A program made the translations under genes and the position numbers. A stretch of 64,000 nt of DNA from Lachnospiraceae bacterium (GTDB taxonomy: Bacteria; Bacillota; Clostridia; Lachnospirales; Lachnospiraceae), in NCBI GenBank assembly GCA_009774145.1, contig VSND01000007.1, positions 1 through 64,000 of the forward strand, in the 5' to 3' direction. Position 1 is the stretch's first letter; the number at the start of each line of letters is the position of its first letter. The notes under the pieces are model-generated. The model saw only the letters and a list, made by a program, of their open reading frames with translations. It was not told the origin of the DNA and did not search any database. Below, piece after piece: positions 27,093 to 34,376 of the stretch.

Positions 27093-27120
27093 AGGGGTTG
27101 CAGCAGCAGCCCCTCTTTTT
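27093..27120 (+). terminator. Attenuating hairpin between tupA and tupB
   Basis: AGGGGTTGC (27093-27101) pairs with GCAGCCCCT (27106-27114), then CTTTTT. Partial termination would give more binding protein than permease, a common arrangement. Confidence 0.7.
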
Positions 27121-27136
27121 CTTTCAGGGGGATGGT

Positions 27137-27829
27137 ATGCAGGTTTTTAAAGATATTTTAGATACGGTTTTTTCGGATGTGGGTGTCTTTGATGCGGTCT
27201 GTGTGACATTTCAGCTGGCGTTTGGAGCCACCTTTCTTTCTTCCGTACTGGGAATCATACTGGGACTTTTACTGGAACGCGTCAGATTTGCAGGCAAACG
27301 GATCGTAGTCCGCATCAACCGGACGCTTATGGGAGTTCCGCCGGTAGTGATCGGCCTGGTCGTTTATATGATCCTGATGCGGCGGGGGCCCCTTGGACGG
27401 CTGAACATGCTGTTCACCGTCCGGGGGATGATACTGGCGCAGGTACTGATTATCACACCGATCATCTGCGGGATGACCTATACAAGTCTGATCTCCAGGG
27501 CGCCTGCGATCCGTACCTTTGCAAAAACGATGGGAGCAGGACCTGTGCAGACCCAGTGGCTGGTGATCCGGGAACTGAAAAAAGAACTGTATTTTGCAGT
27601 CATTACCGGTTTCGGACGTTCCATCAGTGAAGTGGGAGCGGTGATGCTGGTTGGAGGGAATATCAAAGGACATACACGGACCATGACAACGACGATTTCG
27701 CTTCTGAAAAGCCAGGGAATCTTTACAGAAGGGCTCACACTCGGCGTCCTGCTGCTGATCATGGCGTTTATTATCCAGAGCCTTGCCGATTTCTTTCAAA
27801 GGGGAGAAAAAACAGATGAAAATTACTGA
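27137..27829 (+). CDS. tupB: Tungstate ABC transporter permease
   Basis: A 230-residue membrane protein with about five helices and the EAA-type loop (AKTMGAGPVQTQWLVIREL near residues 134-152) that contacts the ATPase. It resembles TupB/ModB permeases. The ATG at 27137 follows AGGGGGAT. It overlaps tupC by 14 bp. Confidence 0.88.
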   Translation: MQVFKDILDTVFSDVGVFDAVCVTFQLAFGATFLSSVLGIILGLLLERVRFAGKRIVVRINRTLMGVPPVVIGLVVYMILMRRGPLGRLNMLFTVRGMILAQVLIITPIICGMTYTSLISRAPAIRTFAKTMGAGPVQTQWLVIRELKKELYFAVITGFGRSISEVGAVMLVGGNIKGHTRTMTTTISLLKSQGIFTEGLTLGVLLLIMAFIIQSLADFFQRGEKTDENY

Positions 27830-28511
27830 TTTGCAGAAGAAACAGGGGGATTTTCGGATGAAAATCGATTCCCTTACGCTGGAAAGCGGAAAGATTCACG
27901 GGATTATCGGCGGAAACGGATGCGGGAAGACGACGCTCTGCAAGCTGATCATGGGGATTTTGAAGCCGGATCAGGGTTTTGTAGATTATGAAGGACTGGA
28001 TCCGGGAAAGATAACCATGACCGCACAGCGCCCTTATTTTATTCAGGGAAGTGTATATGAAAATATCTGCTATCCTTTGAAAGTAAGACGAATCCGTCCG
28101 GATGGGCAGAAGATCGACAAGTGGCTTGCCCGCTGCGGGCTTCTGGAAAAAAAATATCAGTATGCAAGGAGTCTCTCCAGCGGCGAACAGCAGAAGGTAT
28201 CCATGATACGGGCGCTGATTTTTGATCCGGAATTTGTTATGATTGACGAAACACTGTCGAATCTGGATCCTGAGAATCTGGAGCTGTTCGAAAATGTGAT
28301 CTTTGATATTCAAAAAAAGCGGAAGATTACGTGGCTTTTCATCAGCCATCGTCTTGCGCATATCTACAAAATGTGTGATGTACTGCATTTTATGCATGAA
28401 GGAACCGTTCTGGCAAGCGGCGAAAAAAACAGGATTTTATTTGAGACAGAAGATGAAAGGATCCGCCGGTTTGTGGCAAATGAGGTCATAAAGATGGAGG
28501 GTTCTGTATAG
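27816..28511 (+). CDS. tupC: Tungstate ABC transporter ATP-binding protein
   Basis: A 231-residue ABC ATPase. Walker A GGNGCGKTT near residue 34, signature LSSGEQQKV near 115, Walker B FVMIDETLSNLD near 137, and the switch His in FISHRL near 170. AAAGGGGAG precedes the ATG and the gene overlaps tupB, so translation is coupled. Confidence 0.9.
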   Translation: MKITDLQKKQGDFRMKIDSLTLESGKIHGIIGGNGCGKTTLCKLIMGILKPDQGFVDYEGLDPGKITMTAQRPYFIQGSVYENICYPLKVRRIRPDGQKIDKWLARCGLLEKKYQYARSLSSGEQQKVSMIRALIFDPEFVMIDETLSNLDPENLELFENVIFDIQKKRKITWLFISHRLAHIYKMCDVLHFMHEGTVLASGEKNRILFETEDERIRRFVANEVIKMEGSV

Positions 28512-28515
28512 AAAT

Positions 28516-28551
28516 CCCCCTGCGTCGGCAGCTTTGAACAGACACAGGGGA
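28516..28551. terminator. Probable hairpin between convergent tupC and moeB-like genes
   Basis: CCCCTGCGTC (28517-28526) pairs with GACACAGGGG (28541-28550) with one mismatch. T-runs are poor on both sides, so termination is plausible rather than certain. Confidence 0.4.
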
Positions 28552-28574
28552 ACTTTATGCAAAATTTGAAGATA

Positions 28575-29252
28575 TCACAGTTCTACGCAGAGGATTTCTG
28601 TTTCCATATGAAGTAAATCCACGTAGAGGATTCTGCCGTTCAGGACATCTTCCCGTCCGCACAGGTATTTTACGGCCTCAGAAGCCTGAAAGGCGGCACA
28701 GGCTGCAGGAGTGAAGGACAGGGCGCTTTTCTCAACAGGCTCTGTACCATGACCGCACAGAAGATCAAGCATACTGCTTCCCGGCATGATCAGGCTGATC
28801 TGCGCATACCATCCCTGGATCGCCCCATAGACAAAGGGGATTCCAAGTTTTGCACACTGCCTGCCGATCAGCCTTCTGGCTGCCAGACTGTCGACTGCGT
28901 CAAGGACAAGGTCATGGCCCTTTAACAGTTCTTCGGAATTATCTTCGGTCAGAAAGGAATCAACGGCGGTTACTGTTATTTTGCTGTTAACGGCAGCTGC
29001 GCGTGCTTTGGCAGTTTGTATTTTGGAGGAACCGATGCTGGATTCATCGCTTAAAAGCTGCCGGTTCAGATTGCTTTCTTCAAAACAGTCTCCGTCAATA
29101 ACCGTAATATGCCCGATTCCGATCCGCAGAAAATATTCCAGGAGATAGCCGCCAAGACCGCCGCATCCTGCGATGCACACACGTTTTCCGGACAGGCTTT
29201 CCTGTTCTTCTTTTGATAATGCGTTCAGATTCCGCTCATATCTTGCTTTCAT
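28575..29252 (-). CDS. HesA/MoeB/ThiF family adenylyltransferase
   Basis: A 225-residue E1-like enzyme. The nucleotide-binding loop GCGGLGGYLLEYF is near residue 29, DGDCFEESNLNRQLL near 53, then KIQTAKARAAAVNS and DAVDS. The C-terminal CxxC zinc motifs of full MoeB are absent, which is typical of the short HesA/MoeB forms in aor clusters. It would adenylate the C-terminal Gly-Gly of the MoaD-like protein encoded just upstream (43-bp gap). Last gene of the aor-moaD-moeB unit. Confidence 0.85.
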   Translation of the reverse strand: MKARYERNLNALSKEEQESLSGKRVCIAGCGGLGGYLLEYFLRIGIGHITVIDGDCFEESNLNRQLLSDESSIGSSKIQTAKARAAAVNSKITVTAVDSFLTEDNSEELLKGHDLVLDAVDSLAARRLIGRQCAKLGIPFVYGAIQGWYAQISLIMPGSSMLDLLCGHGTEPVEKSALSFTPAACAAFQASEAVKYLCGREDVLNGRILYVDLLHMETEILCVEL

Positions 29253-29295
29253 TATCTCATTCCTTATGGAACTGCTCCTGCAGTCCGGGGCCTGT

Positions 29296-29517
29296 TCAGC
29301 CTCCTCCTACTGGAGGAAAGACGGCAAGGACATCTCCGTCCTTTACAGGATCCTGTGTTTTACTGTGGAAGCCGTTGATAAGAAAGATGGAAACTTCTTC
29401 TTCGGGTATCTGAAATTCTTTCAGAATATCAGTTCCACAGCTGTATTTGTCTCCTTCGAGAAAGAAGATCTTGCCTCTTCCTTCCCGAAGGGTTGCAAAC
29501 AGTCTGACCTCAATCAT
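29296..29517 (-). CDS. moaD: MoaD/ThiS-like sulfur carrier
   Basis: A 73-residue ubiquitin-like beta-grasp protein starting MIEVRLFATLREGR and ending FPPVGGG, with the terminal Gly-Gly that becomes the thiocarboxylate donating sulfur to molybdopterin. Its ATG overlaps the aor stop codon (ATGA), so it is translationally coupled to the tungsten enzyme. No moaE is present in the window. Confidence 0.88.
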   Translation of the reverse strand: MIEVRLFATLREGRGKIFFLEGDKYSCGTDILKEFQIPEEEVSIFLINGFHSKTQDPVKDGDVLAVFPPVGGG

Positions 29518-31331
29518 TTCCCGACACACTCGTCAAGGCCGAGTTTCTTCAGGGTCTCATCGGTCGGGAATGCATCTACCCATCCTCTTGCCTCATAGTA
29601 CTGCGGCAGGGTGAGGGCGATCTTCGATGTCATGCCTTTGGACGGACCATCCGGAATCGGCTCTTCCTGAAGGCGTTTCGGAAGTCTGTCATCTTCCGGT
29701 TTCATTCCGGCAGCTTTATTGAACATTCTTTCAATATTGTAGATCCGGTCGCCGACCGTCAGAAGTTCTTCCGTCGTATAGGTGGTTCCGGTTGCGGCAT
29801 TCAGCAGGTCGGCGTATTCCTGTGCTCCCATGGCAAAGGAGGTAAACAGGCAGTTGCCCATGGAGTCGATGACGGCGGTCAGATCCTGGAAGGTCTTCGC
29901 CCACGCCGCCTTATCGTCCGTTACCGTACGGTCGAGCTGCTCGGGAAGTCCCAGTACCTCGGGGCTGATCATATATCCGCGTACATGACATCCGCCGCGG
30001 TTGGAGGTGGCATATGTAATACCGATGCCCTGGATTCCCCGTGCATCGTATGCCGGCATCTCCTGTTTCTTGACGGACATGGAGATCTCCGGATGTCCAT
30101 AGTGCTCGCAAAGTCTTGCGGAACCGGAGCTCATCAGCCATTCCAGTTCGGTGTTGGGATCGCCCATGCGTCTGGTCCATTCTACAATGGCTTTTGCAGA
30201 ACCCCATTTGAGCGGGATGCCTCCGCATTCTTCTTCCTTGATATATCCTTTTTCATAAAGTTCCATGGCTGCTGCGATGGTACACGGTGTGGAGATTGCA
30301 TCCAGGCCGTACTCGTTACACCACATGTTTGCTTCATCGATGGCGTTCAGATCATTGTTGCCGCAGTTTCCGCCGTATGCCCATAACGGTTCATACTCCG
30401 GACCTCCGGTGATGCGGCCGTTTACATTGACCACGCGTCCGCAGGCGATGGGGCAGCGGTGACATGCACTGTTCTTCACCAGATAAGTTTCTTTCAGAGT
30501 CTCTCCGGAGATATCGTCGCCCTGCGGATAATATGCTTTCTGCCAGTTGTTGGTGGGGAAGCATCCGATATTATTGACGATATTGACAAGCACTGCGGTT
30601 CCCAGATCTTTTAAGCCTGCGCCGGTGACCGGGTTTGCCTTCAGGATATCCAGAGAACGTTTGTTCGCAGCCTTGAGCGCTTCCTCATCGTGGATAATAT
30701 CCAGTTTCTTGCGGGTTGCTTTCACGACAATGGCTTTGAGTTTCTTGCTGCCCATGACAGCGCCCACGCCGGAACGGCCTGCCGCACGGTCTTTGTCGTT
30801 CATGATTGCAGCCAGAAGAACCTTCTTCTCGCCTGCCGGGCCGATGTTCAGGACGGACACTTCCTTGCCATGCTTTTCTTTCAGAGTGTCATCGATCTTC
30901 TCGGACATCATCCCCACATATTCTGCCGCATCCAGAAGCTCGATCTTCTCGTCGTCAATGTTGAGGTAGCACCAGTTGGGTGCTTCGCCTTCCACGATCA
31001 GCGCATCCCATCCTGCATATTTCAGTTTGGCGCCCCAGATTCCGCCGGAGTTGGAACATGCGATCATGCCGGTCAGCGGGGATTTGGTACATACCATATA
31101 TCTTCCGGAGGAAGGAGACAGCGTTCCTGTCATGGGTCCGGTGATATAGACCAGCTTGTTGTCTGCGGACAGCGGATCTGCCGTAGCTACGCCCTCATCG
31201 TACAGGATCTTCGTTCCCAGACCGCGGCCGCCGATGAATTTTTTCGCCAGATCAATGTCCAGCTTTTCCACGGTGATCTGACCGGTTGTCAGATTGATCC
31301 GTGCAATTTTCTCGTAATAACATCCACTCAT
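29514..31331 (-). CDS. aor: Tungsten-dependent aldehyde:ferredoxin oxidoreductase
   Basis: A 605-residue AOR-family enzyme using a bis-pterin tungsten cofactor and a [4Fe-4S] cluster for reversible aldehyde/carboxylate conversion with ferredoxin. Domain 1 (residues 1-210) begins SGCYYEKIARINLTTG. Cluster Cys are in ACHRCPIACGR near residue 288-298 with a fourth Cys in GNCLFTS near 500; the pterin-contact region includes DKDRAAGRSGVGAVMG near 182. The start at 31331 follows GGAGGT. It overlaps moaD and shares a promoter type with a deleted alcohol dehydrogenase. Substrate range cannot be read from sequence. Confidence 0.93.
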   Translation of the reverse strand: MSGCYYEKIARINLTTGQITVEKLDIDLAKKFIGGRGLGTKILYDEGVATADPLSADNKLVYITGPMTGTLSPSSGRYMVCTKSPLTGMIACSNSGGIWGAKLKYAGWDALIVEGEAPNWCYLNIDDEKIELLDAAEYVGMMSEKIDDTLKEKHGKEVSVLNIGPAGEKKVLLAAIMNDKDRAAGRSGVGAVMGSKKLKAIVVKATRKKLDIIHDEEALKAANKRSLDILKANPVTGAGLKDLGTAVLVNIVNNIGCFPTNNWQKAYYPQGDDISGETLKETYLVKNSACHRCPIACGRVVNVNGRITGGPEYEPLWAYGGNCGNNDLNAIDEANMWCNEYGLDAISTPCTIAAAMELYEKGYIKEEECGGIPLKWGSAKAIVEWTRRMGDPNTELEWLMSSGSARLCEHYGHPEISMSVKKQEMPAYDARGIQGIGITYATSNRGGCHVRGYMISPEVLGLPEQLDRTVTDDKAAWAKTFQDLTAVIDSMGNCLFTSFAMGAQEYADLLNAATGTTYTTEELLTVGDRIYNIERMFNKAAGMKPEDDRLPKRLQEEPIPDGPSKGMTSKIALTLPQYYEARGWVDAFPTDETLKKLGLDECVGK

Positions 31332-31396
31332 AGTATAGACCTCCTTTTCAAAAGCTGTTAAATGGATGAACCGGAAATTCCTGTTTTGTATATAAT

Positions 31397-31481
31397 ATCA
31401 TATCGTTTTTGCTCAAAAACTGCAATAAAAACGAACAAAAGGACTAAAATAATGCGTGAAATGATATGTATATGTGTCAAA
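31397..31481 (-). promoter_or_regulatory. aor promoter with upstream regulatory motif
   Basis: On the minus strand TTGCAG (31420-31425) and TATGAT (31397-31402) are 17 bp apart. Exactly 28 bp beyond the -35 lies a 28-bp element (31454-31481, core GCGTGAAATGATATGTAT as read on the plus strand). The same element, at the same 28-bp distance, precedes the alcohol-dehydrogenase relic at 32 kb. It is a candidate activator site of the HTH-PBP regulator. Confidence 0.7.
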
Positions 31482-32027
31482 TGTGATAAAATTGAGTTTC
31501 TGTAAAACACCTGCCGGCGTTCACGGCGGCAGGTGCGGTATCTGGATGATGTTTTACCGGAAAATCCTGGAAATCAACTTCTGTGTCGTAATAACAGCAT
31601 TTCAGGAGTTTTTCCATCTCTTCCTGGCCGGGCTGACGCGGATTGGATCCGGTACATGCATCCAGAATGGCGTTCTTTGCAATCCTTCGAATGTCACATC
31701 CGGATACTCGTATTTGATCCACATGGCCTTGGTTGCGTCGATGGGCGATCCGCCGCCGATTGCCACGATCCAGTCAGGCTGAAATTCTCTCATCACTTCT
31801 GCGCCCTTCATAACCGTATCCACAGACGGATCCGGCTCGATGCCTTCGAACAGCTTTACTTCCATGCCGGCTTCCTGCAGATAAGCAGTTACCTTGTCAA
31901 GGAAACCAAAACGTTTCATGGAACCGCCGCCCACGCAGACCATTGCTTTTTTTCCGTCCAGAGTCTTCAGCGCTTCGAGCGCTCCTGGTCCATGATATAC
32001 ATCCCTTGGTAATGTGAAACGTGTCAT
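31477..32027 (-). pseudogene. Internally deleted Fe-containing alcohol dehydrogenase
   Basis: Residues 1-~105 of an iron-dependent (type III) alcohol dehydrogenase are intact: TLPRDVYHGPGALEAL, GKKAMVCVGGGSMKRFGF and DWIVAIGGGSPIDATKA. The reading then jumps, with a frame change near 31690, to the extreme C-terminus (AILDACTGSNPRQP, KLLKCCYYDTEV). About 230 residues with the metal-binding His/Asp are gone. It would have reduced aldehydes made by AOR to alcohols. Start RBS AAGAGGTG is intact and the promoter is preserved, suggesting recent loss. Confidence 0.85.
31508..31535 (-). terminator. Terminator of the alcohol dehydrogenase relic
   Basis: CACCTGCCG (31508-31516) pairs with CGGCAGGTG (31527-31535); on the minus strand the stem is followed by TTTTAC. 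Confidence 0.7.
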
Positions 32028-32071
32028 AAAAACACCTCTTTTATAAAAATAATTTGTATGTTATGTACAGG

Positions 32072-32156
32072 ATCATATATTTTCGTGTAAAAAATAGCAA
32101 TAAAAATAGATAAAAGCATTGAAAAACTGCGCGAAATAATATATATTAATACCAAA
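32072..32156. promoter_or_regulatory. Divergent control region: adh relic (-) and HTH-PBP regulator (+)
   Basis: Minus strand: TTGCTA (32095-32100), 17 bp, TATGAT (32072-32077), driving the dehydrogenase relic. Plus strand: TTGAAA (32119-32124), 17 bp, TATATT (32142-32147), driving the regulator. The element at 32129-32156 (core GCGCGAAATAATATATAT) overlaps the regulator promoter and starts 28 bp beyond the dehydrogenase -35, exactly as at aor. This geometry suggests autorepression plus activation of the divergent gene. Confidence 0.7.
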
Positions 32157-32181
32157 TAAAACAAAGGGGGAAGGGATTTGA

Positions 32182-33126
32182 TTGGGTCAGAATAAATCGT
32201 TATCAACGGAGGAGGTTGCAAAAATCCTCCATGTCAGCAAAAGCACCATCTATGCTCTGATCAAAAAAGGAGAGATTGTTTCTTATAAGATCGGCCGGAA
32301 GGTCCGGTTTACGCAGGAGGATGTGGACGCTTATATATCCAGAAGCCGTCATTCCCAACAGGTGGCGGCTCCGGTACAGAGAGTGACGGTACAGAGCAGC
32401 CTTCTATATGGAGATACTGGACAGAAACAGCCTCTGATCATCTCCGGCCAGGATGTGATTCTGGACATTTTGTCCAACTATCTCCATCAGTACGGGATTC
32501 AGGCGCTTCGCGCTTATGTAGGAAGCTTTGAGAGCCTTTTGTCGCTGTATCAGGGGAAGGTGCAGGCTGCCACCTGTCATCTGTGGGATTCCGATACGGA
32601 CAGTTACAATCTGCCTTATATCCGCCGTCTGATGCCGGGAGTCCATGCAGTGGCTGTCAACCTGACCTGGCGCATGCAGGGCTTTTATGTAAAAAAAGGC
32701 AATCCGAAGGGGATTGCTTCATGGGAGGATCTGATACGGCCGGACGTCCGCATCCTGAACCGCAGAAACGGAACCGGTTCCCGAATTCTGCTGGACGAAC
32801 ATCTGTTCTCTATGAGGGTTTCTCCGGGTTCTGTCAACGGGTATGGAAATGAGATGTCTTCTCATCTTACGGTAGCAACTGCTATTGTGGAGGGACAGGC
32901 CGATGTGGGAATCGGAACGGGCAGGATCATCCGGCAGTTTCCGGAACTGGATTTTATCCCGGTTCAAAGGGAGCGCTATGATCTGGTCATCAAAAAGGAA
33001 ATGTATCGTCTGCCGGAGATCCAGGCCATGCTTCAGATTCTCAGATCCCGGGAGTACCAGAATGATATTTTTTCGATTGCAGACAATGATTATACCGATC
33101 TTGGAAAGATCGTAGGGGAGGTTTGA
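32182..33126 (+). CDS. HTH-PBP transcriptional regulator of the tungsten/AOR locus
   Basis: A 314-residue two-domain protein. An excisionase/MerR-type winged helix occupies residues ~6-54 (LSTEEVAKILHVSKSTIYAL, then YKIGRKVRFTQEDVDAYI). A PBP_like ligand domain follows from about 80 to 305, with TCHLWDSDTDSYN, YVKKGNPKGIASWEDL and NGTGSRILLDEHL. Such proteins are thought to sense oxyanions or pterin products. I take the TTG at 32182 as start because AAGGG lies six bases upstream and no in-frame ATG is available before the HTH. It is followed two bases later by moeA. Target assignment to aor/adh rests on the shared motif and is inferred. Confidence 0.8.
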   Translation: MGQNKSLSTEEVAKILHVSKSTIYALIKKGEIVSYKIGRKVRFTQEDVDAYISRSRHSQQVAAPVQRVTVQSSLLYGDTGQKQPLIISGQDVILDILSNYLHQYGIQALRAYVGSFESLLSLYQGKVQAATCHLWDSDTDSYNLPYIRRLMPGVHAVAVNLTWRMQGFYVKKGNPKGIASWEDLIRPDVRILNRRNGTGSRILLDEHLFSMRVSPGSVNGYGNEMSSHLTVATAIVEGQADVGIGTGRIIRQFPELDFIPVQRERYDLVIKKEMYRLPEIQAMLQILRSREYQNDIFSIADNDYTDLGKIVGEV

Positions 33127-33127
33127 C

Positions 33128-34351
33128 ATGCTGGCAGTGAAGACACCAGAGGAAGTATATGAGATCATAAAGACAGAGTTTGCTCAGATAACGGACCGGA
33201 CCGGGCGGGTTGCCTATACAGAGGCCGCCGGGCGGGTGCTGGCGGAAGATATCCGCGCCGCAGAATATGTTCCGGCTTTTAACCGTTCCACCGTAGACGG
33301 CTTTGCGGTATGTGCAAAAGATACTTTTGGATGCAGCGACAGCATCCCGGCGATTCTTCAGAATGCTCAGGAAATATTTATGGGACAGGCTGCAGGTTTT
33401 ATTCTGAAAGAGGGATCCTGCGCGCCCATTCCTACCGGAGGAGAACTTCCGGAAGGGGCGGATGCGGTCCAGATGATTGAATATACGGAAGACTATGGAG
33501 ACGGAACGACCGGTATCCTGAAACCGGTTGCGCCGGGACATAATGTGATTCTGAAGGGGGACGATGTCAGTCCCGGCAGGCTGGTTCTGCGCGCGGGACG
33601 GAAACTGACGCCGCAGGATATCGGAGCGCTGGCTGCCATGGGGATTGCAGAGGTACCGGTGGTGCGCAGACTGAAGGTCGGGATCCTGTCCACGGGGGAT
33701 GAACTCGTCTCTCCGGAGGAAAGTCCCGGACCAGGCCAGATCCGGGATGTGAACAGCAGCCTGACAGCGGCGCTTATGGAACAGTTCGGCGCAGTTTCGG
33801 TGTCCTTCGGGATCCTTCCGGATCAGGAAGAACTGCTGAGCCGGAAGGTGCAGGAAGCCGCGCAGGAGTGTGATCTGGTGCTGATCTCCGGGGGAAGCAG
33901 CGTAGGCGTCAGGGATGCCGCATGCCGCGTGATCGAAAGGCATGGGGAGATCCTCTTTCACGGGATTGCCATGAAGCCCGGCAAACCGACGATCTTCGGG
34001 AAGATCGGCGGCCGTCCTGTCATAGGCCTTCCGGGACACCCTGTGGCGGCATTTTTCATTACGCATATCTTTGTGAGGAGGATTCTGGCACAGCTGGGCG
34101 GATATGAACTGCGGGATATTCCGGTCAGGGCCTGTCTGGCCGAATCGGTAGAAGCGAATCATGGGCGTGCGCAGTATAACGGCGTATTTCTGGAAGACAG
34201 GGACGGCAGGATCATTGCGCATCCAATCCGGGGGAAATCCGGCCTGATCACGACACTGGCAGGATCGGACGGGTATTTCTGCATCCCCCGTGACTGCGAA
34301 GGGCTGCCGGCGGATGCGGAAATATCGGTTACGTTGTATTCAGCCGGCTGA
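33128..34351 (+). CDS. moeA: Molybdopterin molybdenumtransferase MoeA
   Basis: A 407-residue MoeA catalysing metal insertion into adenylated molybdopterin. Motifs in order: PAFNRSTVDGFAV near residue 49, ILSTGDEL near 190, SGGSSVG near 257, MKPGKPT near 283, GLPGHPVAA near 300, and the beta-barrel domain IV to the end. Complete. Overlapped operon: the ATG is immediately after the regulator stop. With a second moeA-like gene following, one may be tungsten-specific. Confidence 0.94.
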   Translation: MLAVKTPEEVYEIIKTEFAQITDRTGRVAYTEAAGRVLAEDIRAAEYVPAFNRSTVDGFAVCAKDTFGCSDSIPAILQNAQEIFMGQAAGFILKEGSCAPIPTGGELPEGADAVQMIEYTEDYGDGTTGILKPVAPGHNVILKGDDVSPGRLVLRAGRKLTPQDIGALAAMGIAEVPVVRRLKVGILSTGDELVSPEESPGPGQIRDVNSSLTAALMEQFGAVSVSFGILPDQEELLSRKVQEAAQECDLVLISGGSSVGVRDAACRVIERHGEILFHGIAMKPGKPTIFGKIGGRPVIGLPGHPVAAFFITHIFVRRILAQLGGYELRDIPVRACLAESVEANHGRAQYNGVFLEDRDGRIIAHPIRGKSGLITTLAGSDGYFCIPRDCEGLPADAEISVTLYSAG

Positions 34352-34376
34352 CTGTGGAAAGGAGTGAAGATCAGAT

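Noticed and set aside
31403..31481. Possible sigma-54 (-24/-12) promoter at aor
   Set aside because: TTGCA was noticed but no TGGC at the required spacing; a sigma-A type TTGCAG-N17-TATGAT fits better.
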